Source of the DNA: Filimonas zeae
GTDB taxonomy: Bacteria > Bacteroidota > Bacteroidia > Chitinophagales > Chitinophagaceae
Direction: 5' to 3'
NCBI RefSeq assembly: GCF_014641615.1
Contig: NZ_BMIB01000002.1
Span: 930,001-994,000 of the forward strand
Length of the DNA stretch: 64,000 nt
Shown here: positions 53,031 through 62,486 of the stretch, one piece after another
Layout of the letters: each line of letters opens with the position of its first letter
How positions within the stretch are numbered: position 1 is the stretch's first letter
Notes under the pieces: model-generated
Told to the model about the DNA's origin: nothing
Seen by the model: only the letters and a program-made list of their open reading frames with translations
Databases searched by the model: none
Translations under genes and position numbers: made by a program

Positions 53031-55385
53031 ATGAAGCCACTTGCTACCGAAGAATTACAACTACTCCACCGCTACTGGCAGGCTGCCAACTATCTGGCGG
53101 TAGGTCAGATTTATCTGCGCGATAATGTTTTGCTGCAACAGCCGTTGCAGCCTCAGCACATTAAACCCCGTTTATTGGGCCACTGGGGCACTTCTCCCGG
53201 TCTTAACCTCATATATACACACCTGAACCGGTTAATACGGCATACAGGGGCAGATGTATTGTATATATGTGGTCCCGGGCACGGCGCCCCGGCTATACTG
53301 GCTCACGCCTATCTGGAAGGTACGTTTACCCAAACCTATCCGGAGGTAACACAGAATGCAGCGGGCATGTTACGCTTCTTCCGCCAGTTTTCTACCCCAG
53401 GCGGCATTCCCAGCCATGTAAGCGCGCATACACCAGGCAGTATTCATGAAGGGGGCGAACTGGGTTATTCGCTGGCGCATGCCTTTGGGGCTGCGTTCGA
53501 CAATCCCAACCTGCTGGTGGCCTGTGTGGTAGGCGATGGAGAAGCCGAAACCGGCCCGCTGGAAGGCAGCTGGAAATCCATTCATTTTCTCAACCCGGCA
53601 CGCGATGGCGCAGTATTACCCATACTGCACCTGAATGGTTACAAAATAGCCGGCCCCACCGTGCTGGCGCGTATGCCAGACCGCCAGGTACGGCAGTTGT
53701 TTGAGGGCCATGGTTATGAGGTGCTGCTGGTAGAGGGTAACGATCCGTTGCTGGTACACGAACGCATGTCTGAAGTGCTTGGTAAGGCTTATGCAAAAAT
53801 CCGTGCTATACAGGAGCAGGCACGCACCGGTGCACTTACACAAACACCACGCTGGCCTATGATTATACTGCGCACCCCTAAAGGGTGGACCTGCCCTAAA
53901 GAATGGGAGCATCATCCGCTGGAAGGCAGCTTCCGCGCGCACCAGGTACCGCTGGACGAGGTGAATAAAAACCCGGAACAACTGGCTATGCTGGAAACCT
54001 GGCTAAAAAGCTACCACCCCGAAGATTTATTTGATGCCAATGGCACCCTGCTGCCCGAGTTAGCCGCTATGGCACCGGAAGGGAGTAAACGCCTGGGGGC
54101 TACGCCTTACGGCAACGGCGGCCATTTATTGCAGGAACTGCAATTACCCGATTACCGTAAGTATGCATTACCCGTAAAAACACCGGCTACCACCACCGGC
54201 ATGGCCACACAACAACTGGGTAAATACCTGCGGGATGTGTTTGCCGCTAATGAGCAGCAGCAAAACTTCCGGCTGTTTTGCCCTGATGAAACCAACAGCA
54301 ATAAACTTACCGCCGTATTTGAAGCCACCAACCGCTGTAGTATGAATGCGCTGTTTTTAAGCGACGATCATATTTCTAAAGATGGCCGCGTAATGGAAGT
54401 ATTGAGCGAACATCTTTGCCAGGGCTGGCTGGAAGGTTATCTGCTTACCGGCCGCCACGGGTTCTTTCCCTGTTACGAGGCGTTTATTACTATTATAGAT
54501 AGTATGTTTAACCAGCATGCCAAGTGGTTAAAAACCTGTAACGAGCTGCCCTGGCGCCAACCCATTGCCAGCCTTAACTACCTGCTTACCAGCCACGCCT
54601 GGCGGCAGGATCATAACGGCTACAGCCACCAGGGCCCCGGGTTTATTGATACAGTGGTGAATAAAAAAAGTACGGTTATACGTCTGTATTTTCCGCCCGA
54701 TGCCAATACCCTGCTGGCTATTACCCACCACTGCCTGCGTAGTAAAAACTATGTAAACGTAATTATAGCGGGTAAGCAGCCGGAATTGCAGTATCTGGAT
54801 ATGGAAGCTGCTATACAGCATTGCATTAAAGGCGCTTCTGAATGGCACTGGGCGGGCAACAGCCCTTCTGCGCAGCCACAGGTTATACTGGCCTGCGCGG
54901 GCGATGTGCCCACTATGGAAACAGTAGCTGCCGCCTGGCTGTTACGCAAGAACCTGCCACAGCTGCAAACCCGTGTGGTAAATGTAATTGACCTGATGGC
55001 TTTAACGCCCCGGCCTTACCATTCGCACGGCCTTACCAATGAAGATTTTGAACAGTTATTTACCACAGATACACCGGTAATATTTGCCTTTCATGGCTAT
55101 GTACGTGTAATACACGATTTAATACATGGCCGGCCCAACCCTTCCCGCTTTCATGCCCGTGGTTTTATGGAAGAAGGCAGTACCACTACGCCGTTTGATA
55201 TGGTAGTACTGAACCAGGTAAGCCGTTACCATCTGGCTATAGAAGCTATTAAAAGAAGTGTACCGGAGGATGAAAATGGAAAACAGGTGATACAGTTGTT
55301 TGAGCAAAAGCTGGAAGAACACAACCTTTATATACGCGAACATCTGGTAGATATGCCGGAAATAGCAGCATGGAAGTGGGAGTAA
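53031..55385 (+). CDS. xfp: Xylulose-5-phosphate/fructose-6-phosphate phosphoketolase
   Basis: Thiamine diphosphate enzyme that splits xylulose-5-P (or fructose-6-P) with phosphate into acetyl phosphate and glyceraldehyde-3-P (or erythrose-4-P). 784 residues, normal length. Signatures visible: [20 protein letters not shown], the ThDP motif [29 protein letters not shown], and [13 protein letters not shown] YSHQGPGF in the C-terminal half. It directly follows ackA. Together they form a phosphoketolase shunt to acetate and ATP. No phosphotransacetylase is next door. Confidence 0.97.
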   Translation: MKPLATEELQLLHRYWQAANYLAVGQIYLRDNVLLQQPLQPQHIKPRLLGHWGTSPGLNLIYTHLNRLIRHTGADVLYICGPGHGAPAILAHAYLEGTFTQTYPEVTQNAAGMLRFFRQFSTPGGIPSHVSAHTPGSIHEGGELGYSLAHAFGAAFDNPNLLVACVVGDGEAETGPLEGSWKSIHFLNPARDGAVLPILHLNGYKIAGPTVLARMPDRQVRQLFEGHGYEVLLVEGNDPLLVHERMSEVLGKAYAKIRAIQEQARTGALTQTPRWPMIILRTPKGWTCPKEWEHHPLEGSFRAHQVPLDEVNKNPEQLAMLETWLKSYHPEDLFDANGTLLPELAAMAPEGSKRLGATPYGNGGHLLQELQLPDYRKYALPVKTPATTTGMATQQLGKYLRDVFAANEQQQNFRLFCPDETNSNKLTAVFEATNRCSMNALFLSDDHISKDGRVMEVLSEHLCQGWLEGYLLTGRHGFFPCYEAFITIIDSMFNQHAKWLKTCNELPWRQPIASLNYLLTSHAWRQDHNGYSHQGPGFIDTVVNKKSTVIRLYFPPDANTLLAITHHCLRSKNYVNVIIAGKQPELQYLDMEAAIQHCIKGASEWHWAGNSPSAQPQVILACAGDVPTMETVAAAWLLRKNLPQLQTRVVNVIDLMALTPRPYHSHGLTNEDFEQLFTTDTPVIFAFHGYVRVIHDLIHGRPNPSRFHARGFMEEGSTTTPFDMVVLNQVSRYHLAIEAIKRSVPEDENGKQVIQLFEQKLEEHNLYIREHLVDMPEIAAWKWE

Positions 55386-55556
55386 TAAGGCTGATATGCT
55401 GATTGTGCAGCAGGTTGGTCCCTTCCCCCTCCCTGCTACGCAATTCAGCTGCTTTTCATAAGCGCTCCCCTTAAAAACATAATACAAAGTTATCCCCTGT
55501 GGCACCTGCCGTCAATTGCCATATCAGCGAATAACTTGTACATTTCGTAGCAGCGC

Positions 55557-56816
55557 TTACGGTGCAGTTGTATAAGTATATACGGTGTCTTTAAAAATAG
55601 TGCCGGCCACATATCTGGCTACCACGCAGGCAATTAATACCGGAATAGCAATTACATAACCACCTGTAAAACAACAGCCCAGTGCCGTTGCTGTTAAAGG
55701 CGCATGTATGCTGGCGCTGAGTACCGCAGCAATACCTATTACCACAAAGTTTTCTACCACCAGTTGCGTGCCCAGAAAGTGATTAAACATCAGCGCTACC
55801 AGCAGCCCCAGTAAAGCACCTATTACAATGCTTGGCGCAAACACCCCACCATCGCCACCTGCCCCCAGCGTTACCGATGATATCAATGGTTTCAGCAGCA
55901 CCACCGCCAGCAGGGTAAAGGCAAAAGGCAGCGTAAAAGAACCTTTCAACGCCTGCTCCAACATTTCGTCTATAGCCGTATAACCATCTCCAAATAACTG
56001 TGGCAGTATGGCAATAGCAATACCTATAATAGCTGCGCCTGCACCAATACGCACGTAATCGTTTGGCACCGCGCCCAGTTTGTACTTTATATAAATAACG
56101 CTTTTGGTAAACAATACGGCCATCAATGCCGCCAGTACACTCAGCAGTAATATATAAGGCAGGGCGCTCCATTGCCATCCGGTGGTATGAAATACAAACA
56201 AAGGCTTATCCTGCAACAGCAGCAGCACCAGGCGGGCCACCCCAACAGCCGTAAGCACGCTTATTACATTGGTTTTGGTTATGCGGCGGCGGGCAATTAC
56301 CTCCAACGCAAACAAAAAGCCGGTAAGCGGGCTGCCAAACAATGCCGTAACACCGGCAGCTACACCCGCACAAACCAGTTCGCCTTTGTAACGCAGAGGC
56401 ATACGTGCTTTACGGCTGGCTACCGCGCCAACTGTGGCGGTTGCTACTACCGTAGATACTTCCACGCCGGTAGAGCCGCCGAATATTACCGTTAAAAAGC
56501 CATTGATATAGTGTGAGGGAATTTTATAAGCAGGTAACTGGTTGTGCCGGGTATCCAGTGTTTCGTAAATCTCTTTTATACCCTTGTTTTTCTTCTTCTT
56601 AAACAACCAGGTACGTAACAGAAATATCAGCAGTAAACCTATAGCGGGAAAAATGAGAAATAACAAACGGTAAGGGCGGATGGTTTCCAATATATGGTCT
56701 TCATAGTGTGCTGTTACATGTTTCAGTGTGTCTGCCAAAAAAGCCGAAGCCAGTCCTACCAGAGCCGAAATACCCACCAGTTTCACATAACTACCCCAGA
56801 TCAGTCTTTTGCGCAT
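55557..56816 (-). CDS. CLC-family chloride channel/antiporter with altered filter motifs
   Basis: Membrane protein of 419 residues, about the size of the CLC core without CBS domains, with many hydrophobic helices. The third filter motif GGVFAPSIVIG is standard. The gating-glutamate motif reads STGVEVSTV (E119) where most CLC proteins have G[KR]EGPxV, so Glu is kept but the following Gly-Pro is replaced; the GSGIPE motif before it appears as NKGIKEI (77-83), lacking the Ser and Pro. Anion selectivity may differ. It is convergent with xfp, 171 bases away, and preceded by a terminator hairpin at 56876-56904. Confidence 0.9.
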   Translation of the reverse strand: MRKRLIWGSYVKLVGISALVGLASAFLADTLKHVTAHYEDHILETIRPYRLLFLIFPAIGLLLIFLLRTWLFKKKKNKGIKEIYETLDTRHNQLPAYKIPSHYINGFLTVIFGGSTGVEVSTVVATATVGAVASRKARMPLRYKGELVCAGVAAGVTALFGSPLTGFLFALEVIARRRITKTNVISVLTAVGVARLVLLLLQDKPLFVFHTTGWQWSALPYILLLSVLAALMAVLFTKSVIYIKYKLGAVPNDYVRIGAGAAIIGIAIAILPQLFGDGYTAIDEMLEQALKGSFTLPFAFTLLAVVLLKPLISSVTLGAGGDGGVFAPSIVIGALLGLLVALMFNHFLGTQLVVENFVVIGIAAVLSASIHAPLTATALGCCFTGGYVIAIPVLIACVVARYVAGTIFKDTVYTYTTAP

Positions 56817-56875
56817 TACAATACTTTTTATGTCAAAAATCTCCTTTCCGAGCGCAAAATTACGATCTAAATCAC

Positions 56876-56904
56876 AAAAAACGGCCCCGGATTTCCGGAG
56901 CCGT
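56876..56904 (-). terminator. Terminator-like hairpin in the CLC leader region
   Basis: ACGGC-C-CCGG / CCGG-A-GCCGT stem with an ATTT loop, followed on the minus strand by six T. It lies 60 bases upstream of the CLC start codon in the same direction, and no minus-strand gene precedes it. So it is either an attenuator of the CLC mRNA or the end of a small RNA. Confidence 0.75.
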
Positions 56905-57207
56905 ACTTGTTATAACGACTTGAGCATCCCCCCAGACACTCAATAACAATTCAAATAAATACCCCATATAGACATATAGGGACACAACCTTGACCCTTAG
57001 TTGGAATATGAGAATTCCACCCAAATATTAGAAACGAATAACAATAAAATTTTGTGGGAAATTGGATTTTGTAAGTGCGAATATAGGCAGCCCCAATATC
57101 CCGAACAACAGTCAGCACAGAATGAACAAAATGAACAAAAGCCTCTGTTCACTGAATTTGGCCACCCCGCTGCTTAATTGTAAATTGTAGTAATAAGCCT
57201 GCTGCAC
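56905..57207. promoter_or_regulatory. Divergent promoter region between CLC and the NarL-type regulator
   Basis: About 300 AT-rich bases without a gene. On the minus strand TTG-N-TATTTG around 57024-57045 is a loose promoter match. Other features: a 9-base tandem ATGAACAAA at 57122-57130 and 57131-57139, a TACCCCA half-site at 56960-56966 similar to the arms of the dyad at 62487, and a direct repeat of ATATAG near 56965-56978. Nothing is firmly assigned. Confidence 0.4.
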
Positions 57208-57849
57208 ATGGATATTGCTTTGATTGATGACCATCAGCTTCTTACCGACTCGTTGAAAGCAGTGCTGTCAGCCAGCGGGCACTCCCGGAATATCCGCACG
57301 TTTATTAATGCAGATGCCTTTCTCCTGTCTGCCTGGCACCCCCACATTATTATTACAGACATTTTAATGCCCGGCACCAACGGCATAGAACTGATAGAAA
57401 AACTCAGAATGCATTCATACACAAACACTAAGGTGATTGTTTTATCCGGCGTAACAGATGTGCAAACCATACGACAGGCCATCCGCTCAGGTGCCGCCGG
57501 TTATATATCTAAAAACACCGGGGTAGAAGAACTGGGCGAGTGTATTACCGCCGTAAGCAATGGTGAACAATATATTTCTGCCCGTTTACGCAACAGCCTG
57601 CTCACTACCTTATTTACCGAAGAACAGGTTGTTTTCCACTTATCTCACCGTGAAAAAGAAGTGCTGCACCTTATCTGTTCAGGCCATACGGTTAAAGAAG
57701 CTGCCTATAAAATGCAGTTGAGCGTACACACCGTGCACAGTTATCAGAAAACAATTATGAAAAAGCTAAAAGTAAACCGCACAGCCGATCTTATTGTTTT
57801 TGCCATGCAAAAAGGTTTGTACAACCCCATGCACCCAGGCAGCCATTAA
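57208..57849 (+). CDS. NarL/LuxR-family response regulator
   Basis: Two-domain regulator of 213 residues. The receiver has the acidic pair DD (7-8), phospho-acceptor D51 in IITDILMPG, the Thr/Ser region VLSGVT and the conserved K in YISKNTG. The C-terminal LuxR helix-turn-helix is LSHREKEVLHLICSGHTVKE ... LSVHTVHSYQKTIMKKLKVN. It is expected to bind tandem or inverted heptamers. No kinase is adjacent; candidates are 6 kb away at the window end. Its stop overlaps the TPR/barrel gene by four bases, convergent. Confidence 0.94.
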   Translation: MDIALIDDHQLLTDSLKAVLSASGHSRNIRTFINADAFLLSAWHPHIIITDILMPGTNGIELIEKLRMHSYTNTKVIVLSGVTDVQTIRQAIRSGAAGYISKNTGVEELGECITAVSNGEQYISARLRNSLLTTLFTEEQVVFHLSHREKEVLHLICSGHTVKEAAYKMQLSVHTVHSYQKTIMKKLKVNRTADLIVFAMQKGLYNPMHPGSH

Positions 57850-59435
57850 AAATTCTGGTAAAAGGATACATATATATCGTATTGATTTATAGCTGGTATA
57901 CCAGTCATCTGTACATGGCTCCACGTAGCATAAGCCGCAATAACGGAGCTTACCCCCAGATATTTCTGGTAGCCCAGCGTGGCTGATGTAGTAGTCATAC
58001 CCAGCAGGCGCCCAAACTGAAAATTGCGGCTGCGGTCGTCCGGGCTCACCCCTATCCCCAGCATTACCGCCAGAAAGTCTTTTGCTTCCCTTAGGTAAAA
58101 ACGATTGGTAAACACAGCGCTCTGATACCATTTACCGGCATCACGCGTAAAAAAGCCCCGCAGGTTGCCCCAGTAATTACCCGCGCTTTTAGCTATAGAT
58201 ATAACAGGGGTGTAGGTATGTATGGTATCTGCTTTCAGATACCGGAAACCCAGCTCCCCCTCCCACCCTTTAGCAAAGCCATGAAACCAGGAATAGCTGG
58301 CCCGGTACTTCGGAAAAACCACACTATTACTCCATCCCAGCCATGCCCAGGAATAGTTTTGTTTATCATGGTTTACATAAACCTCTGCTTCCGGTTGTAT
58401 ACCATTGCCAGATTGCCGGTCGCCATAATTCACCCTTCCCAGCAGCACCACCTTTTTAAAACGGCGCAGGTACTGAACAGAACTGATGAAAGCAGTGCGT
58501 GTACCATTATTGTAAAACGACTGCAGATGCAGTACCCCCAGCTGGTTCCTGTACTGCTTCGCTTTCACCTGTAACAAATAATCATTCAGTCTTTTATTGC
58601 CCGGCTCGTTCTGCTTCCATTCCATAATAGCCCTTACCGCTTCGGTATACCTGCCCATGTTATCCAGTGCCACTGCTTTTTCGCGTAGCAGGGGCACCTG
58701 CCCGGGCCATTGCTGCAACCCTTGCTGTGCGTACAACAACACCGAATCGTATTGTTTGCCGGCCATAAACCCGCCTGCCAGTTTTACCAGCGCCAGCGTA
58801 TCAGTTGCGTGGTATTGCAATACCTGCCTGTAGCACATCATAGCACTATCTGGCTTGTTCTGTGCCTGGCACTCTTTGCCCAGCAGCCACCACGCATCTG
58901 CACATAAATCAGTTAATCTTACATCGCTGGTATAGCGCCGTTGCAACGGGGCAGCAACGGCGATGGCACTGGAATACTGCTTTTGCAGCATATATAAACC
59001 AGCTTGTTTAGCCATAACCAGCGAGTCGGCGGGGAAATACCGCAGAAAAATAGCACAGTTTACAATAGCTTCGGCATAGTTAGCGCAGCCTGCTTCCAGG
59101 CTTATCATGTACAGCAGCACATCTTTATTGCGGGGCTGCCGCGTAAGCACCTGTTTCCATTCTTCCCGTGCAGCAGCATATTGCTGTTTTATAACGTAAA
59201 GCCTGCCCATAAGGGTATGTATATCATCATCTGCCGGCGCCAGTTTAAGGGCGGCGCTGCAGTGGCTCATGGCCTGGTTGTAGTGCTGGTTTACTGTTTC
59301 CCGTTGCGCCAGTTGCAGCAACTCATCAGAAGACAAGCTGCCGCCACTGTTTTGCGCATACAGTACCGCTGCTGTTAAAAAAAGAGGAATTAACATTCCG
59401 CATTTCCTTAACAGGGGTTTTATCTGGCTTTCCAT
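57846..59435 (-). CDS. TPR plus YaiO-type outer-membrane beta-barrel protein
   Basis: Exported protein of 529 residues. Signal peptide about 1-28 (ending LYAQN); about seven TPR units at 35-310 (for example YNQAMSHCSAALKLAPADDD, YAAAREEWKQVLTRQPRN, YDSVLLYAQQGLQQWPG); then a beta-rich region at 310-529 with alternating strands (FKKVVLLGRVNYGDRQ, WEGELGFRYLKAD) ending in ...YQNF, the C-terminal aromatic of outer-membrane barrels. A periplasmic TPR domain joined to a barrel is the plan of the exopolysaccharide porin PgaA. Fourth gene of the RR-HEAT-GT2 operon, 19 bases after the glycosyltransferase. Confidence 0.88.
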   Translation of the reverse strand: MESQIKPLLRKCGMLIPLFLTAAVLYAQNSGGSLSSDELLQLAQRETVNQHYNQAMSHCSAALKLAPADDDIHTLMGRLYVIKQQYAAAREEWKQVLTRQPRNKDVLLYMISLEAGCANYAEAIVNCAIFLRYFPADSLVMAKQAGLYMLQKQYSSAIAVAAPLQRRYTSDVRLTDLCADAWWLLGKECQAQNKPDSAMMCYRQVLQYHATDTLALVKLAGGFMAGKQYDSVLLYAQQGLQQWPGQVPLLREKAVALDNMGRYTEAVRAIMEWKQNEPGNKRLNDYLLQVKAKQYRNQLGVLHLQSFYNNGTRTAFISSVQYLRRFKKVVLLGRVNYGDRQSGNGIQPEAEVYVNHDKQNYSWAWLGWSNSVVFPKYRASYSWFHGFAKGWEGELGFRYLKADTIHTYTPVISIAKSAGNYWGNLRGFFTRDAGKWYQSAVFTNRFYLREAKDFLAVMLGIGVSPDDRSRNFQFGRLLGMTTTSATLGYQKYLGVSSVIAAYATWSHVQMTGIPAINQYDIYVSFYQNF

Positions 59436-59454
59436 ATCAATCGTCCTTTAGGTA

Positions 59455-60903
59455 TTAATGATGAAATAGCAGTGGCTGCTCCTGCTTAAACCCACGCCTT
59501 TGCATGTTGCCCCATTTATGCTTTTTACCGGTCAGGTGCTGCAGATAGCCTTTAAGCGTAAAAAACAGCGATAAGGGGTGATATACCAATGGCTCCGCAA
59601 GTGCTGTTAAAAACAAACCGGTTACCACCCGCCAGCTACGGTAATGCCGGAAGGTCAGCTGATCCCACAACAGCGCCAGCGTAGTAACCAATAAAGTATA
59701 TACATATACAAAAGCAAGCAAAATAACAGCCCATAAGGGGTTTACCGTACCGGTAATAATATGGTACAGTAAATACACCAGCCCTGTAGCTTCAATAACC
59801 GGTGCCATTAACTCAAACACCGCCACATACGGAAACATAAACAAGCCCATTTTACCATAACGCGGATTAAAAAATACCTGGCGGTGCGCCATAAAAAGCT
59901 GCAGCAGCCCTCTGCCCCAGCGCGCACGCTGGCGGCCGTATACGCGCAACGTAGCGGGCCCTTCCGTCCAGCACAGCGTTTCCGGCACATACCTTATGGC
60001 AAAGGGTAGTTTATGGCTATGCATGTACTTACTCATGCGTACCACTATATCCATATCTTCTGCAAAAGAAGCAGCATCGTACCCACCACTGTTTATGGCA
60101 ATCTCTTTATCAAACAACCCCAAACCACCCGACACATTGGTTACAGCATTGCAAAAGGTCCATCCCATTTTGCCCAGCAGAAAAGAACGTATGTATTCAA
60201 TTTCCTGAAAACGCGGTAAAAACTCAACGGGCGCACGCATTTCAGTCAGCTCTCCTTCATTTACCAGGCACGAGTTTGCCATGCGCAAGGTAGCGCCGGT
60301 GGCTATTACGCGTTTTTCTTCATCCATAAAAGGTTGCGCCAGTTTCAGCAGGGTATCTCTGTGTAAAATGCAGTCGCCATCTGTATTCAGAAAGTGGGTG
60401 TACGTAGCTGCATTAATACCTGCATTTACTGCATCGGCCTTGCATTTGCCATTCTCTTTATCTATCACCAGCAATCTGGCATAGGCCGGGCTTTTCGATT
60501 TTAAAAACCGCCGCACGGGTTTACTGGCAAGCTGTGCATGGTAGGCAAATTCCACCTCCATTAAATCAAACTGTTTTGTCAGCAGTTCCAGCGTATTATC
60601 GGTACTGCCATCATTCACAATAATTACCTCAAAACGGGGGTAATTGAGTGAAAGTAGCGACCGGGCGCTGCAACCTATGGTAGCAGCCTCGTTGTATACC
60701 GGAGCTATTACCGATATACCCGGCATAAGGGGCGATTCAACCAGCGTACGGCTGGTTTTATAACTGTTCTTGTGCAGGTGCCTGCGAATGGTGGTAAGCG
60801 ACATAACAGCCAGTAAAGCGTATACCGCAAAAAGTGCCAGGCAATACAGGAATATTACGCCTTCGTAAAAGACGGTAATATAAAACCACACTTGTTGTAA
60901 CAT
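59455..60903 (-). CDS. Processive GT2 glycosyltransferase, PgaC/BcsA-like
   Basis: Inner-membrane polysaccharide synthase of 482 residues. One or two N-terminal helices (about 7-36), a cytosolic GT-A domain and about four C-terminal helices (about 340-435). Catalytic motifs in order: NDGS at 97-100, NGKCKADAVNAG, TDGD (DxD) at 174-177, AED at 281-283 (base region) and QRARW at 325-329, the QxxRW mark of processive synthases such as PNAG, hyaluronan and cellulose synthases. No PilZ domain. Start overlaps the HEAT gene stop (TGATG). Product unknown; the size fits PgaC better than BcsA. Confidence 0.93.
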   Translation of the reverse strand: MLQQVWFYITVFYEGVIFLYCLALFAVYALLAVMSLTTIRRHLHKNSYKTSRTLVESPLMPGISVIAPVYNEAATIGCSARSLLSLNYPRFEVIIVNDGSTDNTLELLTKQFDLMEVEFAYHAQLASKPVRRFLKSKSPAYARLLVIDKENGKCKADAVNAGINAATYTHFLNTDGDCILHRDTLLKLAQPFMDEEKRVIATGATLRMANSCLVNEGELTEMRAPVEFLPRFQEIEYIRSFLLGKMGWTFCNAVTNVSGGLGLFDKEIAINSGGYDAASFAEDMDIVVRMSKYMHSHKLPFAIRYVPETLCWTEGPATLRVYGRQRARWGRGLLQLFMAHRQVFFNPRYGKMGLFMFPYVAVFELMAPVIEATGLVYLLYHIITGTVNPLWAVILLAFVYVYTLLVTTLALLWDQLTFRHYRSWRVVTGLFLTALAEPLVYHPLSLFFTLKGYLQHLTGKKHKWGNMQRRGFKQEQPLLFHH

Positions 60904-62015
60904 CAGTTTCTGATTAAAGGGTTTGCACTATGTACTATCATCAGATGAGGTAAACCAATGGTATGTTCTGTAAGGCGTTGTATATTGTTTTTTGCCAAAG
61001 CTTTATGCTGTATAATAGACCGGGCCGATTTTTTTCGCAGCTCAAACACTTCCCCATCTGTAAGTTCCTGCTCCAGAAACACCAGGCAGCGGCCGCTGCC
61101 AATACGGCCCAATGCTTTTACTACTTCAATTTTCACCATCATGGTTTCGGCAGTGTACCGCTGTACCAATATTTCTTCTGCTACTTCTGCTCCAAGCCTG
61201 CCCAGCGCATTTACTGCCTCAGCACGCAGCTCCTGTTCGGGGTTATCCAGCATTTTCATCAATGCGGGTATGGCTTCAAACTGCTGAAACCATGCTGCCG
61301 CCCGCATACTTAACGATATTACCGAATGGTGGTAAGCCTCATTCATAAAACCGGAAAACTCCGGCAAACAAACATCATTGCGTAGCGATAACAGCCGTAA
61401 CAACTCCAGCTTCTCCCAGGGCAATAATGGCTTTTGCACTTCTTTTAAAAATACCAGCGGCTCGCGTAAAAGCCTTACGCAGGCGCAACGGGCCATTTCC
61501 ATTACGTTTCTGTCTGTATGCTGTGCAAGCATCAGCAGCCGGTCTTTATCGGCAGGCATGGCCATTTCACACAATTCATGCAAACCTGCCGCAATATGCC
61601 CCGGTCTGGCCGAGTTTATAAAAGAGCGTGCCTGCCGGTACAGCCCCAGTTCTACATATAATTTCCGCAGCAGCTCTGCAGTTTTGCCACTCAGCAAATG
61701 GCGGTATTCTATCAGTTGCGCTACCAGTAACTGCCGGCACCATTTTTTGTGCAGCGGAATTGCTTTAAAGGCAGCTATATCCAGCACCACGGCTTTTACA
61801 GGCGTACCGCGGTGCAGTTGTTCGTTCAGCACTACTTCTTTTGCCAGCAGGGCTTGTATGGTGTTTATACAAATCCGTTCGCGCTTGTTTCTGCGGTACA
61901 TTACCAGCCTATACAAAAGCAGAATAACCATGCTAAACAAAATACCTGTAAAAGCAATCAGCAGAATCAGCAATGCAATCTGCACCTGGGCAGGCAATCC
62001 GGTTAAATAATTCAT
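60903..62015 (-). CDS. Membrane-anchored HEAT-repeat protein
   Basis: 370 residues: an N-terminal membrane helix (about 12-37) followed by a basic patch (YRRNKRER), then an all-helical region with Armadillo/HEAT-like repeats clearest at 240-340 (AIPALMKMLDNPEQELRAEA VNALGRLG and VKIEVVKALGRIGSGRCLVF, split here by spaces). The positive-inside rule puts the repeats in the cytosol, where they could act as a scaffold for the synthase. I know of no characterised equivalent in Pga, Bcs or Alg systems. It is translationally coupled to the glycosyltransferase and starts 7 bases after the receiver gene. Confidence 0.85.
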   Translation of the reverse strand: MNYLTGLPAQVQIALLILLIAFTGILFSMVILLLYRLVMYRRNKRERICINTIQALLAKEVVLNEQLHRGTPVKAVVLDIAAFKAIPLHKKWCRQLLVAQLIEYRHLLSGKTAELLRKLYVELGLYRQARSFINSARPGHIAAGLHELCEMAMPADKDRLLMLAQHTDRNVMEMARCACVRLLREPLVFLKEVQKPLLPWEKLELLRLLSLRNDVCLPEFSGFMNEAYHHSVISLSMRAAAWFQQFEAIPALMKMLDNPEQELRAEAVNALGRLGAEVAEEILVQRYTAETMMVKIEVVKALGRIGSGRCLVFLEQELTDGEVFELRKKSARSIIQHKALAKNNIQRLTEHTIGLPHLMIVHSANPLIRN

Positions 62016-62022
62016 ACGGCAG

Positions 62023-62400
62023 TTATTTATGTGTTACGCGTTGCAAAAGCCGGTTAATACGGCACACCAGTTCACTGGTAGAAAAAGGCTTGCGCAAAAA
62101 GTCATCAGCCCCCATATCAAAACTATCCTGTACATTTTTTTCATTGCCCAAAGCACTTACCACAATTATGGCAGGGGTATCATAGGGCCATTTCTGTTTT
62201 ATGGCGCCTATAATTTCCAGTCCGTTGGTATTGGGCAACATCATATCCACCAGTACAAGATCATAATGAAAACGGGCCAGGCAATCCATTGCATCTCTGG
62301 CAGAAGCAGCAGAAAAAACATCATGTCCCTCGCGTTTTAACACCATCGAAATCACATGCTGCATAGTAATATCATCGTCAATCGTTAGTATGGTAGCCAT
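62023..62400 (-). CDS. Single-domain response regulator (CheY-like)
   Basis: 125 residues, receiver only. Acidic pocket DDD at 8-10, phospho-acceptor D52 in LVLVDMMLPNTNG, VVSALG for the switch Ser, and the conserved Lys in FLRKPFS. No output domain, so it must act by protein contact; first gene of the operon, 7 bases before the HEAT-repeat gene. A likely job is phosphorylation-dependent control of the glycosyltransferase complex, possibly through the HEAT scaffold. This is inference from position. Confidence 0.93.
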   Translation of the reverse strand: MATILTIDDDITMQHVISMVLKREGHDVFSAASARDAMDCLARFHYDLVLVDMMLPNTNGLEIIGAIKQKWPYDTPAIIVVSALGNEKNVQDSFDMGADDFLRKPFSTSELVCRINRLLQRVTHK

Positions 62401-62486
62401 AACAAATAAGATTAAATGTTAAATAAGCATACAACAAAGTACCATAGTATCTGCCATTATTCATTACACCATTTTCAGGTATACAC

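Noticed and set aside
56876..57207. Fluoride riboswitch upstream of the CLC gene
   Set aside because: The conserved GGNGATGG start and the CCGCC and TGATG segments could not be found on the minus strand; only the terminator hairpin is supported.
59455..60903. Cellulose synthase (BcsA)
   Set aside because: Too short, lacks a PilZ domain, and there is no BcsB, BcsZ or BcsC neighbour; PgaC/HasA-like size fits better.
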